A stretch of 64,000 nucleotides of DNA from Syngnathus acus (GCF_901709675.1 NC_051101.1:10870501-10934500), one strand, 5' to 3'; counted from the stretch's first letter, positions 28,045-38,421 are shown. Translations and numbers: made by a program. The notes: generated by a model not told the origin, from the sequence alone.

Positions 28045-28480
28045 ATGTTGTGAATTTTTATTCTGGTATCATGCAATGTATATTTCACTAGTAAGCCTAA
28101 GTGTGACCGGGTCATGTTCGGGTCAGGTTCGTGCGGGATTGTTTGGGGCTTGGTCCAGGAATGTAGGCTCATTGGCACCTGACACATCTGGTTTCCATTA
28201 ACAACTGCTAAGATATGCACCGTGTAGAGTTAGGGAGGCTGACTGGGGGGGCCATAGATCATCCAACAGCCCCGTGTGTGCAGGGGTGTAAATTTTAGGG
28301 CGAGAGTAGACAAATGGACTCGACATCTTGGCTAGGGGGCGAGACACTTCTCTCTGACATGGGTTGAATAAAATCTTTCCCCAATCAGCCATGTGTGACT
28401 GAAGTTTTCCTTCCCCAAGCCAGCCACTTTTTCACCGTTTGTTTGGAAGACTAGCTGACCATCGAAGAGAATTCACCACA
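28045..28480. mobile_element. Copy-B-specific insertion, about 436 bp
   Basis: Compared with the upp 3'UTR (after 25022) and array copies C and D, unit B has about 436 extra bases between TTTTTGCCA and CCATCATAACT. CCA is present on both sides and may be a 3-bp target duplication. No open frame or inverted ends are recognised, and I cannot assign a family. It contains its own AATAAA at about 28367. Confidence 0.5.
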
Positions 28481-28566
28481 CCATCATAACTAAATTCCTG
28501 ATGTCTTGACTTGAAATATGAACTTGAATAAGAACTGACCTCTTAAGAGATTTTACTAATAAGTAG

Positions 28567-28823
28567 TGGAGTGAATCGTGTTCGATGCTCAGCTGCTCTT
28601 TAAAACTACTTGGTGTAAGGTGACTGGCTCTTGACCTCAGCGCTTTGCCTGACAGCTGCAGGGGCCCCCCCCAGCAGTTGTTCGTTCTGCAGCCCCCATA
28701 TGGTCACCTTCTCGTTCTTTTCTGGTCACGAACAACTGGCCGTTCTATATTCTGTGTCGTATCTAGTATACATTACTGAAACTAAACTTACGAGGTAAAC
28801 GTACAGAAATAGGGGCAGAGTAG
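28567..28823. mobile_element. Copy-B-specific insertion with 5-bp target duplication
   Basis: Unit B carries about 252 extra bases relative to units A, C and D, flanked by AGTAG at 28562-28566 and 28819-28823. The other units have this word once (AATAAGTAGCATACAG). The insert contains an 11-base inverted pair, CAGTTGTTCGT at 28675-28685 and ACGAACAACTG at 28728-28738, that could form a hairpin. No coding sequence is seen and the family is unknown. Confidence 0.6.
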
Positions 28824-28969
28824 CCTACAGACATTTTGACACAACTGCGACTGATTTCAATTTAAAATCTATTCGAGTTAGTTTTTAATTTTGGAAAACG
28901 TGCACTACTTTTCTTTTTTTTCCACGCAATGTTGGTTTGTTTGCTGGGCAACAACGACATTAAACGTCC

Positions 28970-29471
28970 CACGATCCTTCGCTAGAGGGCGTCTGGGAAC
29001 TCTCTCAAATAACATCATCATTACGTAGCAGGAAGTAAACCAAAGACTAGAACAGTAGTAACATTAGTTACACTACAACTGCAACCACGAAAGAGGTAAG
29101 TTACGACTGCGTACCTAAGTTAACATGTTAACACCTTTATTTGTAGTACTGTTTGGTTGCAGTGTAGAAGTGCGGCCGCTTTCATCACAGTGCTAACTTT
29201 ACGATATTTAGCTTGATTATCGGCATTTTCGTTGATTTACAACTGTCTTTTGTCAAGTAGACACAAAGACTTCTCTGAGCAGCGTCCTCGATGAATGTTG
29301 GATTTAAAATGAGCCATCATCATATGCTGTACCGAGAGTAATACTGTAACGTGGAAATTATATTAATATGGGATAACCTTTTTTCAATTATCTCAACAAA
29401 TAGCTCGCTCGCCGCTGCCCAAAAGAAATCTTTGTTAGCCAAACAGCGTTGAACAAGTGTTGTACTTGCAG
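28970..29471 (+). promoter_or_regulatory. Promoter and non-coding first exon of zinc-finger copy B
   Basis: This matches the equivalent block of copies A, C and D: CTAGAGGGCG at 28983-28992, then the GAG|GTAAGT donor after 29095. Between GACTAG (29050) and TAACATTAG it lacks about 90 bases, including the CGGAAGCGCGC element found in the other three. The intron ends at acceptor TTGCAG (29471). Confidence 0.6.
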
Positions 29472-29478
29472 TGTGAAA

Positions 29479-31757
29479 ATGTTTGCAAGGACCACAGCAG
29501 AGTACGTGGAGGAAGAGGACCATAGTCGTCGACGACTGGAAGATCTTTGGCTGCAGCCATATGTTGTGTTACGCAGAGTTGGTTAGTACTTGCTTAGAAA
29601 AGAACTATTTTCTATTACGAATTCTCTTCCAGTGTCCATTTTTAGTAGAATTCTATCAAAATCATGTGTGATGGGTAGATTGAATAAGTCCTTGGATATG
29701 ATTTGTTAGTTTCTCTTCAATTCTAACTTTTATTGTTAATATACATTGAGATGTGTTTGCCTTGTTTTGCAGACATTAGTGAAGCTATTCGTCTTACGCA
29801 GCAGGAGCCAGAGCGCACATGCATCAAAGAGGAAGATGTGGGCAAAGAGGTCCACCACTTGAATGAACAAATGGTGCCCACGCTTCTTTGCACCATAAAA
29901 GAGGAGGAAGAGCCAGAGCGGCCTTGTATTAAAGAGGAAGATGTGGGCAAAGAGGTCCACCACTTGAATGAACAAATGGTGCCCACGTTTCTTTGCACCA
30001 TAGAAGAGGAGGAAGAGCCGGAGCGGCCTTGTATTAAAGAGGAGGGAGAAGACTCCTGCGACATTAAAGAGGAGGAGGAGGATACCTTCAAGATGCCATC
30101 GACTGGTGTTCCTGTGAAGAGTTTAGATGAGGGTCAACATGAGGTGATCAAAGAGGCGGCGCCGCCAAGCTGCAGCTCAAGTCAACAAATGACCAGAGAA
30201 GGTGATGGAGACCACTGTGGAGGATCACAAGCAGCTCCACCATCAGATAGTGATGACGTGACGAAAAACTATTCCTGCTCAGATTGTGGCCAAAAATTTG
30301 CTCAAAGGGGAAGTTTAAAAAGGCACACAAGAATCCACACTGGACAGGAAAATTTTTCATGCTCAGTTTGTGGCCAAAGTTTCAATTGGAAGGAAACCTT
30401 AAATAGGCACACGAGAACCCACACTGGCAAGAAAACTTTTTCATGCTCAGATTGTGGCCAAAAATTCACTCGAAGTGATAGTTTAAAATTTCACACAAGT
30501 GTCCACACTGGTGAGAAACCTTTTTCATGCTCAGTTTGTGCCCAAAAATTCACTCGGAATGAACACTTGATAAAGCACACAAGAACCCACACTGGAGAGA
30601 AACCTTTTTCATGCTCAGTTTGTGGCCAAATATTTTCAAGGAAGGAAGCTCTAACAGTTCACACAAGAATCCACACTGGTGAGAAACCTTTTTCATGCTC
30701 AGTTTGTGGCCAGAAATTCAGTCAGAAGGGAGATTTAAACAAGCATACAAGAGTCCACACTGGTGAGAAACCTTTTTCATGCTCAGTTTGTGGCCAAAGA
30801 TTCACTCGGAAGGGAACTCTAACACTTCATACAAGAACCCACACTGGTGAGAAACCCTTTTCATGCTCAGTTTGTGGCCAACAATTCTCTGACGGAGGAC
30901 ATTTAAAATCACACTCAAGAATCCACACTGGAGAGAAACCTTTTTCATGCTCAGTTTGTGGCCGAACATTCAGTCTAAAAGGAGATTTTAACAAGCACAA
31001 GAGAATCCACACTGGTGAGAAACCTTTTTCATGCTTAGTTTGTGGCCAAAAATTCTCCCAGAGCGGGCATTTAAAAAGACACACAAGAACCCACACAGGT
31101 GAGAAACCTTTTTCATGCTCAGTTTGTGGCCAAATATCTTCAGGGAAGGGAGCTCTAACAATTCACACAAGAATCCACACTGGTGAGAAACCTTATTCAT
31201 GCTTAGTTTGTGGCCAATTATTCGCTCGGAATGACTGCTTGATAAAGCACACAAGAATCCACACAGGTGAAAAACTTTTTTCATGCTCAGTTTGTGGCCA
31301 AATGTTCTCTGAGGGGAGCTATTTAAAAAGGCACACAATAATCCACACTGGGGAGAAACCTTTTTCATGCTCAGTTTGTGGCCAATTATTCAGTCACAAG
31401 CATTACTTAAAATGGCACACAAGAATCCACACTGGTGAGAAACCTTTTTCATGCTCAGTTTGTGGCCAAAAATTCAGTCAGAAGGGAACCTTAAAACATC
31501 ACACAAGAACCCACACTGGCGAGAAACCTTTTTCATGCTCAATTTGTGGCCAAAGATTCGTAGTGAAGCAAAGCTTAAAAAGGCATATAAGAATCCACAC
31601 TGGCGAGAAACCTTTTTCATGCTCAGTTTGTGGCAAAAGATTTGCAGCGAAGCAAAGCTTAAAAAGGCATATAAGAATCCACACTGGCGAGAACCCTGTC
31701 GCCTGCTCAGCCAAAGAGAATTCCGAGTATGTTGGGGAGATGAGCAATGATTCGTGA
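29479..31757 (+). CDS. C2H2 zinc-finger protein, array copy B, 17 fingers
   Basis: The largest array member, 695 residues, from exons 29479-29581 and 29773-31757. It has the same plan as its neighbours. The N-terminal cassette ([25 protein letters not shown]) is present in two full copies and a third partial one, giving five IKEE motifs. Seventeen fingers follow. Finger 4 has Ala in place of the Gly after the second Cys (CAQKF). Finger 11 has Ser for the core Phe (QISSGKG), which should weaken its fold. The zinc ligands are all present. Fingers 9-12 match fingers 10-13 of copy D in order and in most helix residues, which points to shared ancestry or conversion of a four-finger block. Its promoter is shortened (see the preceding feature). 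The likely role is sequence-specific DNA binding; targets are unknown. Confidence 0.88.
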
Positions 31758-32093
31758 AGTCTTCACCTTCTATTTGAGCAGACTTCATGAGTTTTTGCAC
31801 GAATGGCAATTCTATGTATCTTTTGATTGGGATGCTAAACTCCTTTCCTTCACCACAGTTCCTATTTTCGTCGTAATGAATTTGAGAATATACTAGTTAA
31901 CCGGCGTCGGGATGATAATAGTTTTGTAATTTTCATTATACTTGATGTTTATTTTGTTTTTAGTTGTGGATTTTAACTGTAATTCCTTTTAATTCATATT
32001 CAGGGCGAGTTGCTTAGTTTCTATGAGTGTTTCGGGTTTTGTTAACCTCTTCATGTTCATGTTCAGGTTTTTGCCCCCATATTTGTTTTGCAG

Positions 32094-32170
32094 TGAAAAT
32101 AGATGAAGCGATTTGTGTAGAAATGCTGAATGACAAAATACGAAAGCATGTGGAATGCTTTGAATCATGA
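32094..32170 (+). other. Candidate alternative last exon of zinc-finger copy B
   Basis: Acceptor TTTGTTTTGCAG ends at 32093. The frame, joined in phase 1 to the first coding exon, reads VKIDEAICVEMLNDKIRK and on to FES, then stops at 32168-32170, overlapping the poly(A) signal AATAAA (32171-32176). Its first residues (KIDEAI) resemble the start of the finger exon (DISEAI), as if the two exons were duplicates. No transcript evidence is available. Confidence 0.4.
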
Positions 32171-32200
32171 AATAAAATGTGAATATTTCGGAATGTACGT

Positions 32201-32460
32201 GTGGGGTACTACATTAAGAAGCAGGTCGAGCCACTGAAAATCTTTCACAGACTTTTGCCATCATAACTGAATTCCTGATATCTCGACTTGAAATATGAAC
32301 TCTATTTTTGTGCTGGTTCTTTTCAAGAGAAGCATCACTTTTTCTAAGTATTGTAATACAATGCCTTGTTTTTATTTGGCTGTAATTTGTCATTATAATA
32401 AAGCATGCAGCTATGCTCTCTGTTGTTGACCAAATTAATTCACCTTCAATTATTGCATTC
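32201..32460 (+). pseudogene. Relic of the last upp exon and 3'UTR, junction B/C
   Basis: Sequence from GTGGGGTACTACATT is a near copy of the upp end (VGYYIKKQVEPLKIFHR), but the stop codon and a few bases after it are deleted. The upp 3'UTR follows, including AATAAAGCATGCAGCTATGC at about 32397. Upstream upp exons are absent. The copy marks the start of array unit C. Confidence 0.9.
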
Positions 32461-32639
32461 TGTATCATAGCCATTATGAATTAATCTCAACAGTCGAAAG
32501 TAAACCAACACAAAACCAATAAGAACTGCCGTTTTAAGAGATTTCGCTAATAAGTAGCATACAGACATTTCTACAGTTTGGGAAAACGTGCACATTATTA
32601 TTATTTTTTGCACCCAATGTTTTGGTTGGTGGGCAGCAA

Positions 32640-33122
32640 CAACATTAAACGTCCCAAGGTCCTTCGCTAGAGGGCATCCGGGACCTCTCTCAAATGACAT
32701 CATCGTTACGTAGGCAGGAAGTAAACCGAAGACTACGGAGTACGGAAGCGCGCTTGGTTTAGGCACTCAAACATAAGCTAATCGCCCATTTGGCGGCATC
32801 AGATAAACACACAACTTATGTTGTGAATCGGTAACATTAGTTACACTAAAACTGCAACGACTAAAGAGGTAAGTTACGACTGCGGACCTAAGTTATCATA
32901 TTAGCACCGTTATTTGTAGTACTGCTTGGTTGCAGTGTAGAAGTGGGGGCCACTTTCATTAGCATGGTAGCTACCACAGTGCTTTCTTTATGATATTTAG
33001 CTTGATTATCGGCATTATCGTTGATTTACAACTGTCTTTTGTCAAGTAGACACAAAAGTTCCTCTGAGCAGCGTCCTCGATGAATGTTGGATCTCAAATG
33101 AGCCATCATCATATGATTGCAG
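32640..33122 (+). promoter_or_regulatory. Promoter and non-coding first exon of zinc-finger copy C
   Basis: CTAGAGGGCA (32667-32676), a CRE-like TGACATCATCGTTACG, and CGGAAGCGCGC (32743-32753) recur as in copies A and D. An 8-base TACGGAG duplication precedes the last element. The donor GAG|GTAAGT follows 32868. The intron is shorter than in B and D: about 130 bases ending at ATATG (33115) are missing, so the acceptor ATTGCAG has a poor pyrimidine tract. Confidence 0.55.
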
Positions 33123-33129
33123 TGTGAAA

Positions 33130-34729
33130 ATGTTTGCAAGGACCACAGCAGAGTACGTGGAGGAAGAGGACCATAGTCGTCGACGACTGGAAGATGTTTG
33201 GCTGCAGCCATATGTTGTGTTACGCAGAGTTGGTACTTGCTTAGAAAAGAACTATTTTCTATTACGAATTATCTTCCAGTGTCCATTTTTAGTAGAATTC
33301 TATCAAAATCATGTGTGATAGGTAGATTGAAGAAGTCCTTGGATATGATTTGTTAGTTTCTCTTCAACCGTAACTTTTATTGTTAATGTACATTGAGATG
33401 TGTTTGCCTTGTTTTGCAGACATTAGTGAAGCTATTCGTCCTAAGCAGCAGGAGCCAGAGCGCACGTGCATTAAAGAGGAAGATGTGGGCAAAGAGGTCC
33501 ACCACATGAATGAACAAATGGTGCAGGAGTTTCTTTGCACCGTAAAAGAGGAGGAAGAGCCAGAGCGGGCTTGTATTAAAGAGGAAGATGTGGGCAAAGA
33601 GGTCCACCACTTGAATGAACAAATGGTGCAGACGTTTCTTTGCACCATAAAAGAGGAGGAAGAGCCGGAGCGGACTTGTATTAAAGAGGAGGGAGAAGAC
33701 TCCTGCGACATTAAAGAGGAGGAGGATACCTTCAATATGCCATTGACCGGAGTTCCTGTGAAGAGTTTAGATGAGGGTCAACAGGAGGTGAGCAAAGAGG
33801 CGGAGCCGCCAAGCTGCAGCTCAAGTCAACAAATGACCAGAGAAGGTGATGGAGACCACTGTGGAGGATCACAAGCAGCTCCACCATCAAAAAGTGATGA
33901 CGTGACGAAAAACTATTCCTGCTCAGATTGTGGCCAAAATTTCTCTCGGGGGGAACATTTAAAAAGGCACACAAGAACCCACACTGGAGAGAAACCTTTT
34001 TCATGCTCGGTTTGTGGCCAAACATTTACTCGAAGTGGAAGTTTAAAAACGCACACGAGAATCCACACTGGCGAGCAACCTTTTTCATGCTCAGTTTGTG
34101 GACAAAAATTCTCTCAGAAGGGACATTTAATTTTGCACACAAGAATCCACACTGGCGAGAAACCTTTTTCATGCTCAGTTTGTGGCCAAAAATTCTCTTG
34201 TGGGGGACGTTTAAAAAGGCACATGAGAATTCACACTGGAGAGAAACCTTTTTCATGCTCAGATTGTGGCCAAACATTCTCTCTGGGCAGGCATTTAAAA
34301 AGGCACACAAGAATCCACACTGGTGAGAAACCTTTCCCATGCTCAGTTTGTGGTAAAAAATTTGGTCATAAGGAAGATTTAACCAAGCACACAAGAATGC
34401 ACACCGGCGAGAAACCTTTTTCATGCTCAGTTTGTGGCAAAAGATTGAGTCATAAGGGAGATTTAAACAGGCACACAAGAATCCACACTGGCGAGAAACC
34501 TTTTTCATGCTCAATTTGTGGCAAAAGATACAGTCATAAGGGAGATTTAAACAGGCACACAACAACCCACACTGGTGTGAAACCTTTATCATGCTCAGTT
34601 TGTGGCAAAAGATTTGTAATGAAGCAAAGCTTAAAACGTCATATAAGTCTCCACACTGACGAGAACCCTGTCGCCTGCTCAGCCAAAGAGAATTCTGAGT
34701 GTGTTGGGGAGATGAGCAATGATTCGTGA
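33130..34729 (+). CDS. C2H2 zinc-finger protein, array copy C, 9 fingers
   Basis: 470 residues from exons 33130-33232 and 33420-34729. The acidic region holds two full cassettes and six ψKxE motifs (five IKEE, one VKEE), the most in the array. Nine fingers follow. Finger 7 has Leu for the core Phe (CGKRLSHKG) and finger 8 Tyr. Fingers 7 and 8 share the helix SHKGDLNRH, so they are a recent tandem finger duplication. The last linker reads HTDENP in place of HTGEKP. The donor of the first coding exon lost four bases relative to the other copies (GTTAGTACTT to GTACTT), which may reduce splicing. If that intron is retained, the frame ends after about 64 residues (33318). Confidence 0.85.
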
Positions 34730-35077
34730 AGTTTTCACCTTCTATTTGAGCAGACTTCATAAGTTTTTGCACGAATGGCAATTCTATGTACCTTTTGATT
34801 GGGATGCTAAACTCCTTTCCTTCACCACAGTGAGATGTTCATATTTTAGTTATAATGAATTTGAGAATATACTAGTTAACCGGCCTCTGGATGATAATAG
34901 TTTTGTATTTTTCATTATACTTGATGTTTATTTTGTTTATAGTTGTGAATTTTAACTGTAATTATTTCAAATTCATATTCAGGACAAGTTGCTTAGTTTC
35001 TAATCGTGTTTCGGGGTTTGTTTTGTTCAGATTTTCATGTTCATGTCAAGGTTTTTGCCCCCATATTTGTTTTTCAG

Positions 35078-35154
35078 TGAAAATAGATGAAGTAATTTGT
35101 GTAGAATTGCTGAATTACAAAATGTGGAATGCTTTGGATCATGAAATAAAATGA
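35078..35154 (+). other. Candidate alternative last exon of zinc-finger copy C (altered end)
   Basis: After TTTGTTTTTCAG the phase-compatible frame reads VKIDEVICVELLNYKMW, continues to HEIK and stops at 35154. A short deletion relative to B and D changes the C-terminal residues. The acceptor context is retained. Confidence 0.3.
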
Positions 35155-35178
35155 GAGTGAATTACACGGGATGTATGT

Positions 35179-35400
35179 GTGGGGTTCTTTTCCTATTCAA
35201 GAGAAACATCCCTTTTTCTCAGTATTGTAATACAATGCCTTGTTTTTATTTGGCTGTAATTTGTCATTTTAATAAAGCATGCAGCTATGCTCTCTGTTGC
35301 TCAGCAAATTAATTCACCTTTAATTATTGCATTCTGTATCTTGGCCATTATGAATTAAACTCAACAGCCGCACTAAGTAAACCAACACAAACTAATAAGA
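35179..35400 (+). pseudogene. Relic of upp 3'UTR, junction C/D
   Basis: Here GTGGGGT joins directly to TTCTTTTCCTATTCAAGAG of the upp 3'UTR, so the coding part of the last upp exon is deleted but about 200 bases of 3'UTR remain, including AATAAAGCATGCAGCTATGC at about 35272. This is the third junction of the four-unit array. Confidence 0.85.
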
Positions 35401-35529
35401 ACTGCCGTCTTAAGAGATTTTGCCAATAAGTAGCATACAGACATTTCTACAGGTTTTTTTTGGAAACGTGCACATTATTTCTTTTTTTTTTTTGCACGCA
35501 ATGTTGGTGTGTTTGCTGGGCAACAAGAA

Positions 35530-36141
35530 CATTAAACGTCCCACGGTCCTTCGCTAGAGGGCATCCCGGGGCCTCTCTCAAATGACATCATCATTACGTA
35601 GGCAGGAAGTAAACCGAAGACTACGGAAGCGCGCTTGGTTTAGGCACTCAAAAAGAAGCTAATTGCCTATTTGGCTGCATCAGATAAACACACAACTTAT
35701 GTTGTGAATCGGTAACATTAGTTACACTAGAACTGCAACGACGAAAGAGGTAAGTTACGACTGCGGGCCTAAGTTATTATATTAGCACCGTTATTTGTAC
35801 TACTGCTTGGTTGCAGTACGGAAGTGCGGGCCGCTTTTATTATACTTGGTAGCTACCACAGTGCTTACTTTATGATATTTCGCTTGATTATCGGCATTTT
35901 TGTTGATTTACAACTGTCTTTGTCAAGTAGACACAAAGGCACCTCTGAGCAGCGTTCTCGATGAATGTTGGATCTCAAACGGGCCATCATCATATGCCGT
36001 ACCGAGAGTAATACTGTAACGTGGAAATTATATTAATATGAAATAACTTGTATTCAATTACCTCAACAAATAGCTCGCTCGCCGCTGCCCAAAAGAAATC
36101 TTTGTTAGCCAAACAGCGTTGAACAAGTGTTGTGATTGCAG
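35530..36141 (+). promoter_or_regulatory. Promoter and non-coding first exon of zinc-finger copy D
   Basis: The repeated block CTAGAGGGCA (35554-35563), TGACATCATCATTACGTA and CGGAAGCGCGC (35624-35634) is followed by the donor GAG|GTAAGT after 35749. The intron is the full-length version, with both segments that are missing singly from copies A and C, and ends at acceptor ATTGCAG (36141). Confidence 0.6.
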
Positions 36142-36148
36142 TGTGAAA

Positions 36149-38021
36149 ATGTTTGCAAGGACCAATGCAGAGTACGTGGAGGAAGAGGACCATCGTCGTC
36201 GACGACTGGAAGATCTATGGCTGCAGCCATATGTTGTGTTACGCAGAGTTGGTTAGTACTTGCTTAGAAATAATATTAATATACGTTGATATGTCTTTGC
36301 CTTGTTTTGCAGACATTAGTGAAGCTATTTGTCCTAAGCATCAGGAGCCAGAGCACACATGCATCAAAGAGGAAGATAGCAAAGAGGTCCTCCACCACAT
36401 GAAAGAGCAAATGGTGCAGACGTTTCTTTGCACCGTAAAAGAGGAGAAAGAGCCGGAGCGGCCTTGTATTAAAGAAGAAGGAGAAGACTCCTGCGACATT
36501 AAAGAGGAGGAGGATACCTTCAAGATGCCATCGACTGGTGTTCCTGTGAAGAGTTTAGATGAGGGTCAACATGAGGTGATCAAAGGGGCGGCGCCGGCAA
36601 GCTGCAGCTCAAGTCAACAAATGACCAGAGAAGGTGATGGAGACCACTGTGGAGGATCACAAGCAGCTCCATCATCAGATAGTGATGACGTGACAAAAAA
36701 CTCTTCCTGCTCAGATTGTGGCCAAAAATTTGCTCAAAGGGGAAGTTTAAAAAGGCACACAAGAACCCACACTGGTGAGAAACCCTTTTCATGCTCAGTT
36801 TGTGGGCAAAAATTCTCTATGGGGGGACATTTAAAAATGCACACAAGAATCCACACTGGTGAGAAACCCTTTTCATGCTCAGTTTGTGGCCAAATATTTG
36901 CATTGAAGGGAGCTCTAACAATTCACACAAGAATCCACACTGGTGAGAAACCCTTTTCATGCTCAGTTTGTGGCCAAAAATTCTCTCAGCAGGGACATTT
37001 GAAAACGCATACAAGAATCCACACTGGAGAGAAATCATTTTCATGCTCAGTTTGTGGCCAAAAATTCTCTCGGAGGGGAAATCTAAAAAGGCACACAAGA
37101 ACCCACACTGGTGAGAAACCTTATTCATGCTCAGTTTGTGGCCAAAAATTCTCTGATGGGGGACATTTAAAAACGCACATAAAAATCCACACAGGTGAAA
37201 AACCTTTTTCCTGCTCAGTTTGTGGCCAAATGTTCTCCGAGGGGAGATATTTAAAAAGGCACACACTAATCCACACTGGTGAGAAACCTTTTTCATGCGT
37301 AGTTTGTGGCCAAAAATTCTGTCATAAGGGAGTTTTAAACAGGCACACAAGAATCCACACTGGCGAGAAACCCTTTTCATGCTCAGTTTGTGGCCAAAAA
37401 TTCTCTGAAAGGTCACATTTAAAATCACACACAAGAAACCACACTGGCGAGAAACCTTTTTCATGCTCAGTTTGTGGCCGAAAATTCAGTGTAAAAGGAG
37501 ATTTTAACAAGCACAAGAAAATGCACACTGGTGCGAAACCTTTTTCATGCTTAGTTTGTGGCCAAAAATTCTCTCAGAGCGGGCATTTAAAAAAGCACAC
37601 AAGAACCCACACAGGTGAGAAACCTTTTTCATGCTCACTTTGTGGCCAAATATTTGCAGGGAAGGGAGCTCTAACAATTCACACAAGAATCCACACTGGT
37701 GAGAAACCTTTTTCATGCTCAGTTTGTGGCCAATTATTCGCTCGGAATGAATACTTGATAAAGCACACAAGAATCCACACTGGTGAGAAACCTTTTTCAT
37801 GCTCAGTTTGTGGCCAAAAATTCAGCCATAAGGGAACTCTAACAATTCATACAAGAATCCACACTGGCGAGAAACCTTTTTCATGCTCAATTTGTGGCCA
37901 AAGATTTGTAGTGAAGCAAAGCTTAAAAAGTCACATAAGTCTCCACACTGACAAGAACCCTGTTGCCTGCTCAGCCAAAGATAATTCCGAGTGTGTTGGG
38001 GAGATGAGCAACGATTCGTGA
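36149..38021 (+). CDS. C2H2 zinc-finger protein, array copy D, 15 fingers
   Basis: 603 residues from exons 36149-36251 and 36313-38021. The intron between them is only 61 bases because its middle is deleted compared with about 190 bases in the other copies. Donor GTTAGT and acceptor TTTTGCAG remain. The acidic part is the shortest, with one cassette and four ψKxE motifs. Fifteen fingers follow. Finger 1 starts SSCSDCG in place of YSCSDCG, and finger 10 has a TGAKP linker. All zinc ligands are present. It is the outermost copy: no upp relic follows it. A poly(A) signal lies at 38422-38427. Confidence 0.87.
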
Positions 38022-38344
38022 AGTATTCACCTTCTATTTGAGCAGACTTCATGAGTTTTTGCATCAATGGCAACTCTATTTACCTTTTGATTGGGATGCT
38101 GAACTCTTTTCCTTCACCACAGTGAGAAGTTCATATTTTCATCGTAATGAATTATAGAATATACTCATTAACCGGCCTCGGGATAACAATTTTGTAATTA
38201 TTATTTTAATTGATGTTTACTTTGTTTTTAGTTGTGAATTTTAACTAATTACTTTTAATTCATATTTAAGGCAAGTTGCTTAGTTTCTATTAGTTTAGGA
38301 GTTTGTTAACTTTTCATGTTTTTGCCCCCATATTTGTTTTGCAG

Positions 38345-38421
38345 AGAAAATAGATGAAGCAATTTGTGTAGAAATGCTGAATGCCAAAATATGCAAGCAT
38401 GTGGAATGCTTTGAATCATGA
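38345..38421 (+). other. Candidate alternative last exon of zinc-finger copy D
   Basis: The acceptor TTTGTTTTGCAG ends at 38344. The frame, joined in phase 1, reads EKIDEAICVEMLNAKICK, continues to FES and stops at 38419-38421. It is colinear with copy B over all 24 codons. The poly(A) signal begins one base after the stop. Confidence 0.4.

Noticed and set aside
36153-36312. Open start MQGPMQSTW running through the copy D intron into the finger exon
   Set aside because: It is out of frame with the MFAR start conserved in all four copies and depends on retaining the short intron.
26640-37960. Regular 84-base repeats, superficially like a CRISPR-type array
   Set aside because: The unit is coding (28 residues, Cys2His2) with no constant repeat/variable spacer structure, and the window is vertebrate.
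26529-38073. Many minus-strand open frames with a repeated [15 protein letters not shown] pattern across the zinc-finger exons
   Set aside because: They are the antisense of the 84-base finger repeat. The periodicity and low variation come from the fingers, and there is no start, splice or family support.
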